Shown here piece after piece: positions 35,952 to 47,199 of a stretch of DNA of 64,000 nt. The notes under the pieces were generated by a model. It had not been told where the DNA came from and did no database searches. It was given only the letters and a program-made list of their open reading frames with translations. Source of the DNA: Hemerocallis citrina (taxonomy: Eukaryota > Streptophyta > Magnoliopsida > Asparagales > Asphodelaceae); assembly GCA_017893485.1 (NCBI GenBank), contig CM030363.1, positions 108,805,073-108,869,072 on the forward strand, written 5' to 3'. Position 1 is the stretch's first letter. Every line of letters starts with the position of its first letter. A program made the position numbers and the translations under genes.

Positions 35952-36263
35952 GTACCGACCCAATCTATCTTATTATCAACAAAATATTCATGGCAAATCT
36001 ACTCAACAATCATAACCATTATAGTATATTTCCTACATTAGAAGTCCTGAGAAACACCCACCTTATATGGAGAAATAATCGAAATCCCGCAAAAGCTCCG
36101 CAATATAGTGAACGCCTTCTTGCTCCTTGCACCTTGCTCCTTTGCTCCACACCGATCCTTCAGAATGCTACTCTCCGGCCTCCACAGCAAAGCACACCCA
36201 CACTCACAAATACCTCTCTTAAAATATTAATCTAGTGTAAAAGAAATAGAGAATAGGAGGGGG

Positions 36264-36272
36264 TATTTATAC
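36264..36272 (-). promoter_or_regulatory. Likely TATA box of LTR2
   Basis: The minus strand reads GTATAAATACCCCC, the same as in LTR1 at the matching place. The CACTA insertion lies about 340 bp upstream on the sense strand. Confidence 0.5.
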
Positions 36273-36624
36273 TAGATTATAGGTGGAATGGAGGGTTAGG
36301 ATGCATTAGGGAGTTGGATGATCAAGGGCTAAGATTGATAAGGGGGTTATGGAACTACCCACTCCTTAAAAAACTACCCACATCTCATCTCCACTACTCT
36401 CCCATCCGGCTAAGCTTGTGCCTTGTGCACGTGTACATCGAGTGCACGTGTACACACAACCACACTACCAAAATTGTACATCAAAATACCCGGTAATTAA
36501 AAGAGACAAGATGCTACACATACAAGTTGTAAAAATATAATTAAATTCATGGGCTAAAATTAGTTGGGCCAAAATAATTATCTTGTAGAAAATATGTAAA
36601 TTAACCTTCACTACAAGAAAAACC

Positions 36625-37135
36625 CCTTTTCGCAATGCTTAATGTCGTTGCTAAAACTCGTTTGTCGTTGCGAAAAATATTTTTGGCAACGACATTTGTC
36701 GTTACAAGGTCGTTGCGCATCCAGGCGTCGCGAAAGATTTTGATTACGACTTGCTGTCGTTGCCAAACATAGATTTTTTCGCAACGACATTACCGTTGCA
36801 ATATATTTTGTCGTTGCCATACCTAATTCCACCCGTGCTATGGTATAAAATCAATCGCAACAACCTTTGTCGTTGCCAAACATACTTCATATATTTGGCC
36901 ACGACTCATGTCGTTGCTAAAGATATTTTTTTCGCAATGAATTATTGTCGTTGCCTTACATTTTCTATTTTGGCAACGACTATTGTCGTTGAAAAAGCTC
37001 GACTGTTTTGCAATTATTTTTATAATTGCTTTGCATTACTTGTATTTTGGTAACAACTATAGTCGTTGCTAAAGCTACCAATTGTCGTTGCGAAAGTTCA
37101 ATTCTTTTCGAGACAAATTATATATTGTCGTTGCA
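36625..37135. repeat. Left subterminal repeats of the CACTA element
   Basis: More than a dozen scattered copies of GTCGTTGC or its complement GCAACGAC, often extended to GTCGTTGCGAAA or TTGGCAACGAC, occur in both orientations. The matching right-end set is at 41797-42033. Confidence 0.85.
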
Positions 37136-37765
37136 TCAGCCCTATCCAAACTAGCATACACTTCAAAAACATTAAAAATCAACATCATTCCAAAAACTAT
37201 AATATTAACCTTGTCCAACATATTACATTTATGTCACATATAAAAGCAATGCCCAAAATATTACAACCATCAACTTCTCAAAAAGATATCTAAGTATCTC
37301 ATAATCATTTCCATTGTGCATAATAAGCTTAACCATGTTTTCTAATATTCTCTTGACATCTAAACATTGCAACAAAATTGGATGCAAGATTGAAAGAACT
37401 GAATCAACTTAGAACAAAAGAACATTTTGGGATGAATATTCTCAGAAAATACAAGTAGCAAAAAATTGGGGTTGATGTTGGAGAGTTAATAACCTAAACC
37501 AACAGCTAACTCATATAAGATATAACTAAATCATACACTGTCAAAATATGATACAAAAATATATGCTCCCGGACCAATGGCTTCATTCCCTAATTCTCCA
37601 AATGCAGTCCTTCTCGTGGTACCTACATATTTGAAATAATGATTAGTCCAGCAGTATACAATGAAACTATGAAAGATTGTCAAAACTATTGGAACCTGTA
37701 TGCACAAAACAATACAGCATAATAGTGCCACTAAAATTAATAGTACCTTGAGTCTTCGAGGAATT

Positions 37766-37957
37766 TCATGCACCTCTATTTGTAAGTTGTGCCAACAATT
37801 CTTGTTTCATTGCATCCATTGCACGCTGTATATCTTCCTTTTGTTGTTCAATTTGTCTTGTTGTTCTTTCTTGAGTTTCTTGCAACTCCTTTATCATTTT
37901 CTGCTGCTCTTCAATCTTCTTTTGTTGCTCATTGATCAAGTTTATTATACTCTTCAA
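37766..37957 (-). pseudogene. Coiled-coil remnant in the CACTA element
   Basis: A 63-codon frame rich in Glu/Gln/Lys, with heptad-like INEQQKKIEEQQKMIKELQ and ERTTRQIEQQKEDIQ. Upstream, another frame (LKEIEEYNKL) seems to continue the coil, so a frameshift is likely. Such C-terminal coils occur in proteins encoded by plant CACTA elements, which fits its place near an element end. The identification is weak and no other domain supports it. Confidence 0.4.
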
Positions 37958-38644
37958 TCTCCTTTAGCATATTGACAATTTTATTATACTAGAGAGAGAA
38001 ACTATTTTTGGAAGATCAAATGCATATTTTAACAACTATGTAGCCAATAAGCCCAAATCATCGATGTATGTGAATAATCTGTTCATGTGTAATTAGTATA
38101 CCAAAATATAGTCCAACTATCATCTTAAGAATCAAGAGGGGAACAGCAGGCCATTGAAGCTTAATAATCAAACACCAAAGATCGAAAACAGGCATGATCG
38201 TGACAAATTTGAGGCGTGCACACGTGCACATCTAAAATGCATTAACTGTCGGACTCACTAACACAAGCTTACTAAGCATAACTAATTTGAATCTATGATT
38301 TCAAATATTCTTCAGTTGAGGAAAGCAATACATGAGAGCTAGTGTGCCACAACAAAAAGCCTGATGATCCCAATAGCCCTCAAGTTCTTCAGCCAGAATT
38401 AATTATATGTGTATCATGCAACTTATGCTTGTATCTGGAAGATATTTAACAGGTACAAACAAACACGAAAAAGTGTCAAATCAAAGCAAAGAATATATGT
38501 TTGCTTGTATCTAGTAGAGACTATTCGTCCCCAGGACAACAATAAATAGATCAAAACTATAAATGCAATACTGTAACAAAAAAATAAAAGAAAAAAAGGG
38601 GGGAGAACGGCTCTAAACTCTTAAAAACCTAGACATATATGATA

Positions 38645-40920
38645 TATCCAGTTCAGGACAACAGCGTATGATAATCATTAACAAATCCGTCCAATTACGT
38701 TTACTAGGTATTGTAATAAACTTGTCAACCAACACAGAAAGACAGCAATAGGACATTTAGCAAACACATCTTTGTAATTCCAATTAAGAAGAAAATACAA
38801 AATCAGTACAGGATAAAGGAAATATATTCATGTATTAAATATTATTTTTGACAATCAACTGATCCTACGTGCACACACAAGTCATACTCAAGTCCTGCAT
38901 TTAAACATCTTGCATAAAGTACCAGAAGCACTAAACTATAAGTGAGATGCACAATGGAATGATAACAATGGGGATTGTTCATACTTAGTACACAATCCCA
39001 AAAGAATGAAGCAAAAAACAGTCAATTCCAATTCCTTAGACAGCAGATAATAAAGTACCAGTATACGTTTTTTTTTCTTCCTTTTTACTGAATACAAAAG
39101 CAACAACAAAAACCAAAACACAAGAAGCCAGTAAATGTTCAAATCTAATAATTTTACCTGTAATCATATCTGATTTGTTCATGAGTTTTAGCAAAGCCTG
39201 ATGCAACCAGGCAAACATGAAATTTACAATTTTATGGATATGTAAAGGAAAGACTAAATATTTAGAGTGACAGAAAAGAAAGAAGTAAACTGAATTAAAA
39301 ATAATTATCAAATGAAATTATTAAAGGAAGAGACAGTCACTTAAATAAGATAATGAACAGAAAATAATCATGGTGAACTAGGCTGCAGGAGTACTCTTAT
39401 TCTACCTACTGTACTCTAGACAAGTAGTGTGAATCAAGGGAATAACCTCCATGAACAGGCTAGGTCGTCGGGTCATGTAAGCCAACGAAATTTCATGCTG
39501 GATGGCGGATGTTATATGTACAGGACATATGGTTAATATTGGGATAGCAATTCAAATGAAATTGAATTTGTACATTTTTCCGAGCACATTCATCTGGTTC
39601 ACCACTTCATCAACATCACAATTTACAAGTTGCAAACATTTATTATGTAAAATGTGATGGAGAGCGAAGACTGCAATGGTTGATGCTCTGTTTAAATTTG
39701 CAGATTTATCGCTGAAGTATTCAAAGACCAAGTAGTAACCAATTTCAGTAAGTGACACGTATAACCTCGATTTGAAAATGAACAAAGTTTGAGAGCTCGA
39801 TTTGCTTTCCTCTTCAATCATTCACATAAACGGAGAGGATACTTCTAGAATGTTCCTTCTACAATCTAATTAAGTTGCATGGATATTTAATGTAAGGGCA
39901 CCTGGTACTTCGATATTACTCACTAAGCTCTACAATTCACAAAATGAAGCACCTCAATACTTCGTATTAAGTGCCACTTATCATATACATAATATTGTCT
40001 AATTTCAGAATAGCTAACAGGGAGCATGCATCAACATACAGTACATTGCATGTCTTCTCATGAAATAATATAAATTAATGATCCTAGTTCCCCAGAAAAA
40101 CAAAAAAAAACAGATCAACTTAAAGCATACTACAGTAAAAAAATAAACTGGAACACTTCCAAATCTAAAATCTGGATATAAAGACAAGCATCCTGAACAT
40201 GGATCAGGACACAGAGAATGATAATCGATCAATAATCCATCCATTTAGCAAAGATATATATAACTACAGGATAAACTTGTTGCTAACATAGAACGACAGA
40301 GCAATAGAGCATCTAGCAAACACAACTTTCAGATACCAAACATTACACTACAAGGTAATGGAAAGATACATGTATCAAATATTATTTTTGACAATAAACT
40401 GATTTCACCCCCACCCGACCACAACACATACACAACCAAGTTCATTAAAACAACCCTGCACAGTTCATCTCAACTGCATCAGATTATCGAAAGCACTAAA
40501 CAAGAGGTTCATCAAACATTGGAAATGAGAAGAGCAGAGGTTGTTCACATTTTATACTAGCATGTATTCAAATCTAACAATTATACATATAATTAAATAT
40601 GAATTGTTATCAGTTCTATATCAAAACTGATTGGACTGACTAATCACTCATTCAGAGATTGAGGATAAGAAATAAGAAAAATCTATAAAAATAACTGTGA
40701 AATTGAATTATTAGGGACAGAAACAGTCAAATAAGAAAATTATAAAAAGTAATTGTAGCAAACTGGTGACAGGAGTATATTTTAACCTTGATTGTAGGAA
40801 CTGTAGTAGATTGGTAGCAAGCATAAACTGATCAAGGGAATAAGCCTCCATGAACAGTCAAGTTTATGGGGTCATGTATGCCAAAGAAATTTCATGTTGG
40901 ATGGCAGATGTTAGGAATAT
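38645..40920. repeat. Internal direct duplication in the CACTA element
   Basis: Two diverged copies, about 38645-39540 and 40185-40920, share TAAATATTATTTTTGACAAT-type stretches (38838; 40377), a CTCCATGAACAG block (39448; 40847) and AATTTCATG(C/T)TGGATGGC. The intervening DNA has no recognised gene. A 89-codon minus frame (39552-39821) resembles nothing I know. Confidence 0.7.
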
Positions 40921-41535
40921 GTCGGGGATGCAAATTCAACGGAAATGTGTGTCCTAAATATGGTATAGATATGCCAATTTAAATGAAAATTTTGTCCTAA
41001 ATGAGGTCTAGATAACTATATCTTCATCTTATGATATTATTATCATTTAACACAAATAATAAACTTATAATCCATATATACATAACGAATCATTTGCGTT
41101 CGTAACAAGCTAACCGAGAACTATTTTCTATCACAATTTCACATCATAAATTAAAATAGCATATTAACATAGCATTTAACAGAAACTGAGATAGCCATTT
41201 CCAATTCAAAAACTAATCAAATCTTCATTCAATTTTCCAAGTTATATGTTCGAGTCATGAAACTGAGAAAAACACTTTCAACTGAACAACCAAGAAGTCA
41301 CAAAAAGAGTTTTCTCAAACCGACAAACACCTACATCGCCAAGCATTATCAGATAACATGTAGGGCACAATGTCTGATTTTGGCCAATATGTGAAACAAA
41401 ATATCCAATATCGATTTTGGCCAAAAGGGGGGAGCCTCATAAACCCTAGAAATCAAGAGAAGCTTACCTTGCGATTGCGATTGGGCCTAGAAATCAACAG
41501 ACGCGTAACGTGAAGAAGGGTTTGGGGAATTTGGT

Positions 41536-41760
41536 GTGGTGGCGGCTAGGGCGGGATGTGGTGGCGGCTGTGGCGGCTAGGGCGGGATGTGGTGGCGGCT
41601 GTGGCGGCTAGGGCGGGATGTGGTGGCGGCGGGAATTAGGAAAGATATGATATTTGGGGTGGTGGGTTTGGGGAATTAGGAAAGATCGATATTTGGTGTG
41701 GTGGGTTTGGGGAATTAGAAAAATTTTGTGGCGGCCAGGGTTTGGGGAATTTGGTGTGGT
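41536..41760. repeat. GC-rich minisatellites near the CACTA right end
   Basis: About three units of some 33 bp built from GGATGTGGTGGCGGCTGTGG occur at 41536-41633. They are followed by about two to three units of a GGGTTTGGGGAATTAGGAAA repeat of some 47 bp. Open frames here are repeat artefacts. Confidence 0.85.
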
Positions 41761-41796
41761 GGGGGATATTAAGTTAATTTTTTTTAAAAATATTTT

Positions 41797-42033
41797 TGGC
41801 AACAATACTGTCGTTGCAGTAGATATATGGAAATATACGCAACGACATTTATCGTTTCCAATTTACACACAATCTGGCGCAACGACATTTATCGTTTCCA
41901 TTTTACACACAATCTGGCGGGGATGTGCAAAGGCCCGGAAAAATTTTATTTTATTTTTAGCAACGACTTTCGCGTTGCCGTAACTAATTTTCACAACGAC
42001 TACAACGTCGTTGCCAAAACCTCGTTGTGCGAA
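41797..42033. repeat. Right subterminal repeats of the CACTA element
   Basis: GCAACGAC words occur, plus a 40 bp tandem pair (GCAACGACATTTATCGTTTC at about 41839 and 41879). Confidence 0.8.
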
Positions 42034-42191
42034 AAAGGGTTTTTCTTGTAGTGCTTTGGGCTTAGGGAAAAATGTTTATAAAACAATGATCTTATTCATT
42101 ATGTTGAAAATAATAATCAAAACATTACACGTGCATACCACCTATGAAAATAAATAACCTTCATATACATTAGGAAAATCGGGGTATTACA

Positions 42192-45100
42192 GGCCGTGTA
42201 CTCAGGGATCAGGAAAATAGGAAGAGGAACATGTACAGGTACAGATAGAACCTACAGGTCCTCTTTCGAGTACACCTTCCTATAGGGAAGTGTGCAGTCG
42301 GGTAAGCATGTAACAGGTAATCATGTAACAGGAAAGCATGTAACAGGTAAGCATGTAACAGGTAATCATGTTATACCAAGTCTTGTATTATTACTATCCA
42401 AGTAGCACTTCATGCATCCCAGATTTTTACCACATGGTTGCTACATTCAAACAATTTTCGTTTAGATTTCGTAGTGGAGTCCATAGGGCTGTGTACTCAG
42501 GGATCAGGAAAACAGGAACAGGAACAGGTACAGGTAGAACCTACTAGTCCTCTTCCAATTACACCTTTCTATAGGAATGTGTGCAGTCAAGTAATCAGGT
42601 AAACAGGTACAGGTAGAACCTACTGCTCCTCTTCCGAGTACACCTTCCTATAGGGAAGCGTGCAGTTGGATAATTGGGTACAGGATCGTGTATCATGTAG
42701 TATGAATACATAACAGGTGGAAAACACGGACCTCCTTCTAAGTATACATTTCTATATTTTCAATGACTAGATCTTTTCCTTAACCTCGGCGTGGTTATTT
42801 ATTATTATTATTATCAAACAGGCATGTATGTATCACAAAACAGAGTAAGAATAATATGGCATAAACAGGTAACAGGTTCAGGTTGAAAGATAAACATGTA
42901 CAAGTGATAGACAACACATAAAAGGATAGAACAACGAAAATTCTAGTTCAGGACAACAAGACAGTACTGCACTAAATCTGAAATTCCCGTTCCTACAAAT
43001 ATGCAAATCTGGATCCATCAAAAAATCTGGAAAATAGACTCTCGGCCGAATTTTCAGAAAATATATATAAGTCATATGGTATTTCTGAACAGTTGGACTC
43101 GAAACAGAATTATATCCAGAAAACATGTTCAGCCAGAAATCAGAAGTTTGTATTCATAAACAGGAAAACGGTATGAAAACTTACTGATTAAATCCAAGAA
43201 AAATTTGGAAATTCCCTAGTATGTTTATTATCATAACATAAAGTTTCATAATTTTCCAACATAGATAGAATAGTCAAGTAAAATCAGAAAGCAGCAAGAT
43301 ACGGCAGTTTTGTAAATTTGGAATCATAAACATAGCAGTACTAAAACAGCAATATCTCACAAAATATAAATCGAAATCCAGATCCATCAAAAGGGTGATA
43401 AAATAGATACAGTAGGCTACAATTCTCATTCACAAAATTTTTATAAACAGCAAATAGAATTAGGTTGAAATTATGTATCTTTACTGAACAGTATGAAATT
43501 TCTGCAAGTATAGTAGTTGTTTGTAAGTATAAAATAGTTTATAAAATTTGTCAATTAAATCCACAAAAATTAGGGGTTAATCCCAATCAAGTCTAGTTGT
43601 ACTCAGCAAAATATTGGGTCAAAATAATATCTTTATCATCAGTAGAAAAATAAATCACTCTACAGAATTTGTATAAAACTGGATCTGGAATAATCTACAC
43701 ATCTGAAGTAAAACAACAATAACTTGCAACTCATAAATCAAAACTGAGATCTGTTAGAAAATCTAAAAAGTAGACCGAATTCTTTATAATTCATATTCAC
43801 AAATAATTTTGATATACTGACCTTAATAGGGTCTAAAATACTGAACAAAAACGGTGTAACAACAAAACTGAAGTATTCTTTATGCATAAAATCAACTAAA
43901 TCATATGAAACTCATCCAAATCATAACAAAACATAAAATATAGTGTACTTGATATCCAAGAAACATGGTATAGGGTATTTAGTAAGTCTACAACAAGTTA
44001 TACTATGACTAACACAAGCAAACACACGACATCTTACGAACAACATGCATGTACACATCAAGAAGTGAATATCTGTATGTTATTTCATGTCGTGTGTGTA
44101 ATGTGACAACTACGGGTGTGTTAACACAATAGAGACAAGATATAACAAGGGTTTTGCACAAGAATTGTCTCTAAAACAAACCTACACTACAGGCAGTATT
44201 TAGCACTTGTATTACACAAAAGAAAGAATACAAGTTACTTGCCTTAAAGCCGACGACGAGAACGAATCGAGAACAAGAATAACGGCAACGAATTCCTAAG
44301 CAACGATCACAACGAACGAAGGAACAAAACATGAGCCACACAAACACGCAAACACACGAAAAAGCGAACAAGAAATTTCGAGCACACGCACCCAGAGAAC
44401 AAGAGAAAGAGAGGGATTCGGGGTGCACAGCGATGAGGGAAGGCGACAGTGGCCAATGGACACCGCAGGGACACTAGCACCTGGTCAGGGTCAAGCTGCG
44501 CAGAGATAGGGCAGCGCTGCAGGGTGTCGCTGGTCGGTGCTTGCTGACGACGGGACGTGGAGGCGATGGGTTCGACGACTGGTCGACAGTTGCGTCACGA
44601 GGATTCGTGACAGGGAGGGTCGCACTGCCGAGGGGGTTCAGGCACCAAGGAGGGGGGTCGCTGGCAGCAGTCGACGAGGTGGTAGGGAAGTGCAGGGGGT
44701 TGGCTTGGAGGTCGGGGAAGCACAGGGGTGAAGAGATGAGCGAGAGAGGGGATGGGTTAGAAATAGGGGGCTAGGGTTTAAGGGTAGGAGAGAAGTAAAT
44801 AGGGTGCATATATATATATAGGTGGGGATACATATATTAGGGTTTAGAATGGGAGCTGACGGGTAGGGTTTAATGGGTTGATAGGAATGGATTTTAAATG
44901 GGTTAAATATACGGTATGAAAACAAATGGGTTTGGGTATGGTTTTTATTTAGGGTTAATAGCAAAAATCCAAATAGAATGTAGGGTGATTCAAAAATGAA
45001 GTAGGAAAAATAAATAAATAAATAAAATAGGACAGGAACAATAAATAATGGGTTTAAAAAGAAAATAATGCCTCGATCAAACAGAGATGAAATAATATGA

Positions 45101-45262
45101 GACAATTGAATCAAGAAAATCAGATAAGGGGACGACAATTAAAATAAATGGATATATTGAAAATAAGGATCCCAAAATACGGTTCAAAAGAGATACAATG
45201 AGAATAAATACACGAAAAGAAATATACATCCAAAATACAGAAAATGGAAAATATGGGTTACA
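42192..45262 (-). repeat. Gypsy-A 5' LTR, second part
   Basis: It begins with the second ggccg copy and ends GGGTTACA. It aligns with 20920-23601, but the 5' LTR is about 370 bp longer than the 3' LTR once insertions are removed. Most of the excess is a tandem duplication of roughly 290 bp: the stretch from the CATGTAACAGGT minisatellite to the GTGTGCAGTCGGGTAA block occurs once across the insertion and again at 42303-42600. A TATA-like run lies at 44808-44821. Confidence 0.9.
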
Positions 45263-45267
45263 AACTT

Positions 45268-46490
45268 TCTCGGCGTACACGGCAAGTTCAACATCAGCTC
45301 TGTCCTAGGATTGCCTATACAAACTTGCTGGGCACAAAAAATGCAAATTCAAACGTCCAACTTCGTTTCAGAGTTGTCTCTCCAATCTTGCTGGGATCAA
45401 ATAGCAAGCTCAAATGTCCAACTCTGTCTCAGACTCTATAAACTTGCTGGGATCAAACTACAAGCTAAACATTTAACTCTGTCTCAAAGTTGTCTCTACA
45501 AACTTGCTGGGTGCAAATAGCAAGTTCAAACGTTCAACTCTGACTCAAGAGTTGTCTCTACAAACTTGATGGGTGCAAACAATAAGTTCAAACGTTCAAC
45601 TCCGTCTCTTAGTTGCCTCCCCAAACTTGCTGGGCGTAAACAACAGGATCAAACTACCAACTCCATCTCAGAGTTGCCTCTACCAACTTCGTCTCAGAGT
45701 TGCCTCTAAAAACTTACTGGGCACAAACAGTGAGATATACATCCAACTCTGTCTCAGAATTGCCTCTCCAAACTTGTTAGGATCAAACAGCAAGCTCCAC
45801 ATTCAACTCCATCTCAAGAGTTGTCTCTACAAACTTGCTGGGTGCAAACAACAAGTTTAAATGTTCAACTCCATCTAATAGTTGCCTCTCCAAACTTGCT
45901 GTGATCACACAACAAGCTTAACGCATCCTTTAGTCGATTCTTTGCTTTCTTTCTGTGTTTTGGAATTGAATGCTGGTATATGTTGAATAAGGACTTTCCT
46001 CTAACTCCGTCCCAGAGTTGCCTCTACATAAACTTGCTGGGATCAAACAGAAAGCTCAATGTTTAACTCCATTTCAGAGTTGCCTCTACAAAACTTGTTG
46101 GTTGCAAATGAAAAGCTTTACGTTCAACTCTGTCTCGTAGTTGCCTATTCAAATTTGCTGGGTGCAAACAGCAAGCTAAACGTTCAACTCTGTCTCAGCG
46201 TTGTCTCTATAAAATTGTTGGAATCAAACAGCAAGCTTTCATTCAACTCCATCTCAAAATTGCCTATCTAAACTTGCTGGGTGCAAACAGCAAGCTCTAC
46301 GTTCAACTCTATTTCAGAGTTGCCTTTCCAAACATACTGGGCACAAACAGCAAGCTCTACATTCAACTCCGTCTCAGAGTTACATCTATAAAACTTCTTG
46401 GGCCCAAACAGCAAGTTCGATGTTCAATTTTCGCCTCAGAGTTTCCTCAATATACCTGCTAGGGTCAAATAGCAAGTTTGGTGCCTGATT
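45268..46490 (+). repeat. Tandem array 3, 60 bp period, right part
   Basis: This resumes the array cut at 20033, with the same unit (AACTCTGTCTCAGAGTTGCC, AACTTGCTGGG). A short non-repeat island at about 45920-46000 interrupts it. Three frames remain open over several units because the period is 20 codons. Confidence 0.9.
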
Positions 46491-46714
46491 GTCTTCCAAA
46501 GTTAGCTCCTACAACCGTTCTTCTAGGTTAGCTACATACACAAGATCCAACTGTCAAAGCACTCACCTCCTAGACCAATAGAACACTCGGCCAACAACGA
46601 AATGCTCGATCGACAAAACAAACAAACAACACAATGCTTGGTCGGTAGAAAAGTTGATATGTCCACCGAAGAAGATACTCATTGATATAAAAACAAGGCT
46701 TATAAAAAAAACTT

Positions 46715-46763
<49 letters not shown>

Positions 46764-47199
46764 CTAGGCATGCATAAAAAAGTGAAATGGTACCCAACTC
46801 AAAACCAATAATAAAACCTTGGTTTTTGAAGCAAAACTCGATATCAAGCTTAAAATAATCAACTCAAACAAAGACATGATCGAGCTCGAAGGACAAAGCT
46901 TCAAAACCTTAAACTCTCTAAAAATCCAAGCTCGGAAAAACTAAAAAACAACGAAAGTTTCAAAAAATTTCTCACAAACCCAACCAGAGTTTCAAACCAG
47001 GAGATGATCAAGTTAATATGAAGGCTACTCAAACCTGATATCGATCTTCGAGGCACAGCAATTAAACCCAACTTCGAACTCGATATTCGAGCTCTAAAGA
47101 TGACCAACCCTTCAAAGCTCAATCCTGGCATCTTCATCATCAACTCATCTTCAGCTCATCACGACACAACCTTGACTCCAACCCGATGTCGAGCACCAA
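46491..47199 (+). other. Tat-like 3' region with a TA microsatellite
   Basis: Array-free DNA with a (TA)n run of about 44 bp at 46717-46761. Positions 46800-47190 have words such as CTCGATATCAAGCT and TTCGAGCTC, again seen right of Gypsy-B. No gene. The last 5 bp (47195-47199, accaa) is the Gypsy-B target site. Confidence 0.6.

Larger units (their letters stand above)
36609..42053. mobile_element. Non-autonomous CACTA (En/Spm-type) transposon
   Basis: The element is 5445 bp. The left end starts CACTACAAGAAAAACC and the right end is its inverted copy (GGGTTTTTCTTGTAGTG). The ends match over about 26 bp with one difference, and 3 bp target copies ctt lie at 36606-36608 and 42054-42056. Both subterminal regions are dense in GTCGTTGC/GCAACGAC words, which are probable transposase-binding sites as in other CACTA elements. 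No transposase domain could be read. Only a short coiled-coil ORF is left, so it would need a helper. Confidence 0.93.
33906..42191. mobile_element. LTR2: solo LTR with nested CACTA element
   Basis: It starts TGTAACGCCCCG and ends GGGGTATTACA, flanked by ggccg on both sides. Without the CACTA element and one ctt copy it is about 2838 bp, close to LTR1 (2865 bp), with which it shares the opening 200 bp and other blocks. No internal region remains, so it is a solo LTR. The sense strand is probably minus. It contains six pairs of the CAGTCGACT palindrome (35181-35951) that LTR1 lacks. Confidence 0.9.
20034..45262 (-). mobile_element. Gypsy-A: chromodomain Ty3/Gypsy element with nested insertions
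   Basis: A minus-strand element with LTRs at 20034-23601 and 33032-45262 (the latter interrupted) and target duplication aactt at 20029-20033 and 45263-45267. On the minus strand the order is gag, protease, RT, RNase H, integrase and a chromodomain-like tail, as in Tekay/Del-type chromoviruses. The coding region is badly decayed. It contains a CACTA-type fragment in integrase, a solo LTR in gag, and another solo LTR with a nested CACTA in the 5' LTR. Without insertions it would be about 12 kb. Confidence 0.93.

Noticed and set aside
46717..46761. (TA)n run as a functional element
   Set aside because: A simple microsatellite. No supporting context.
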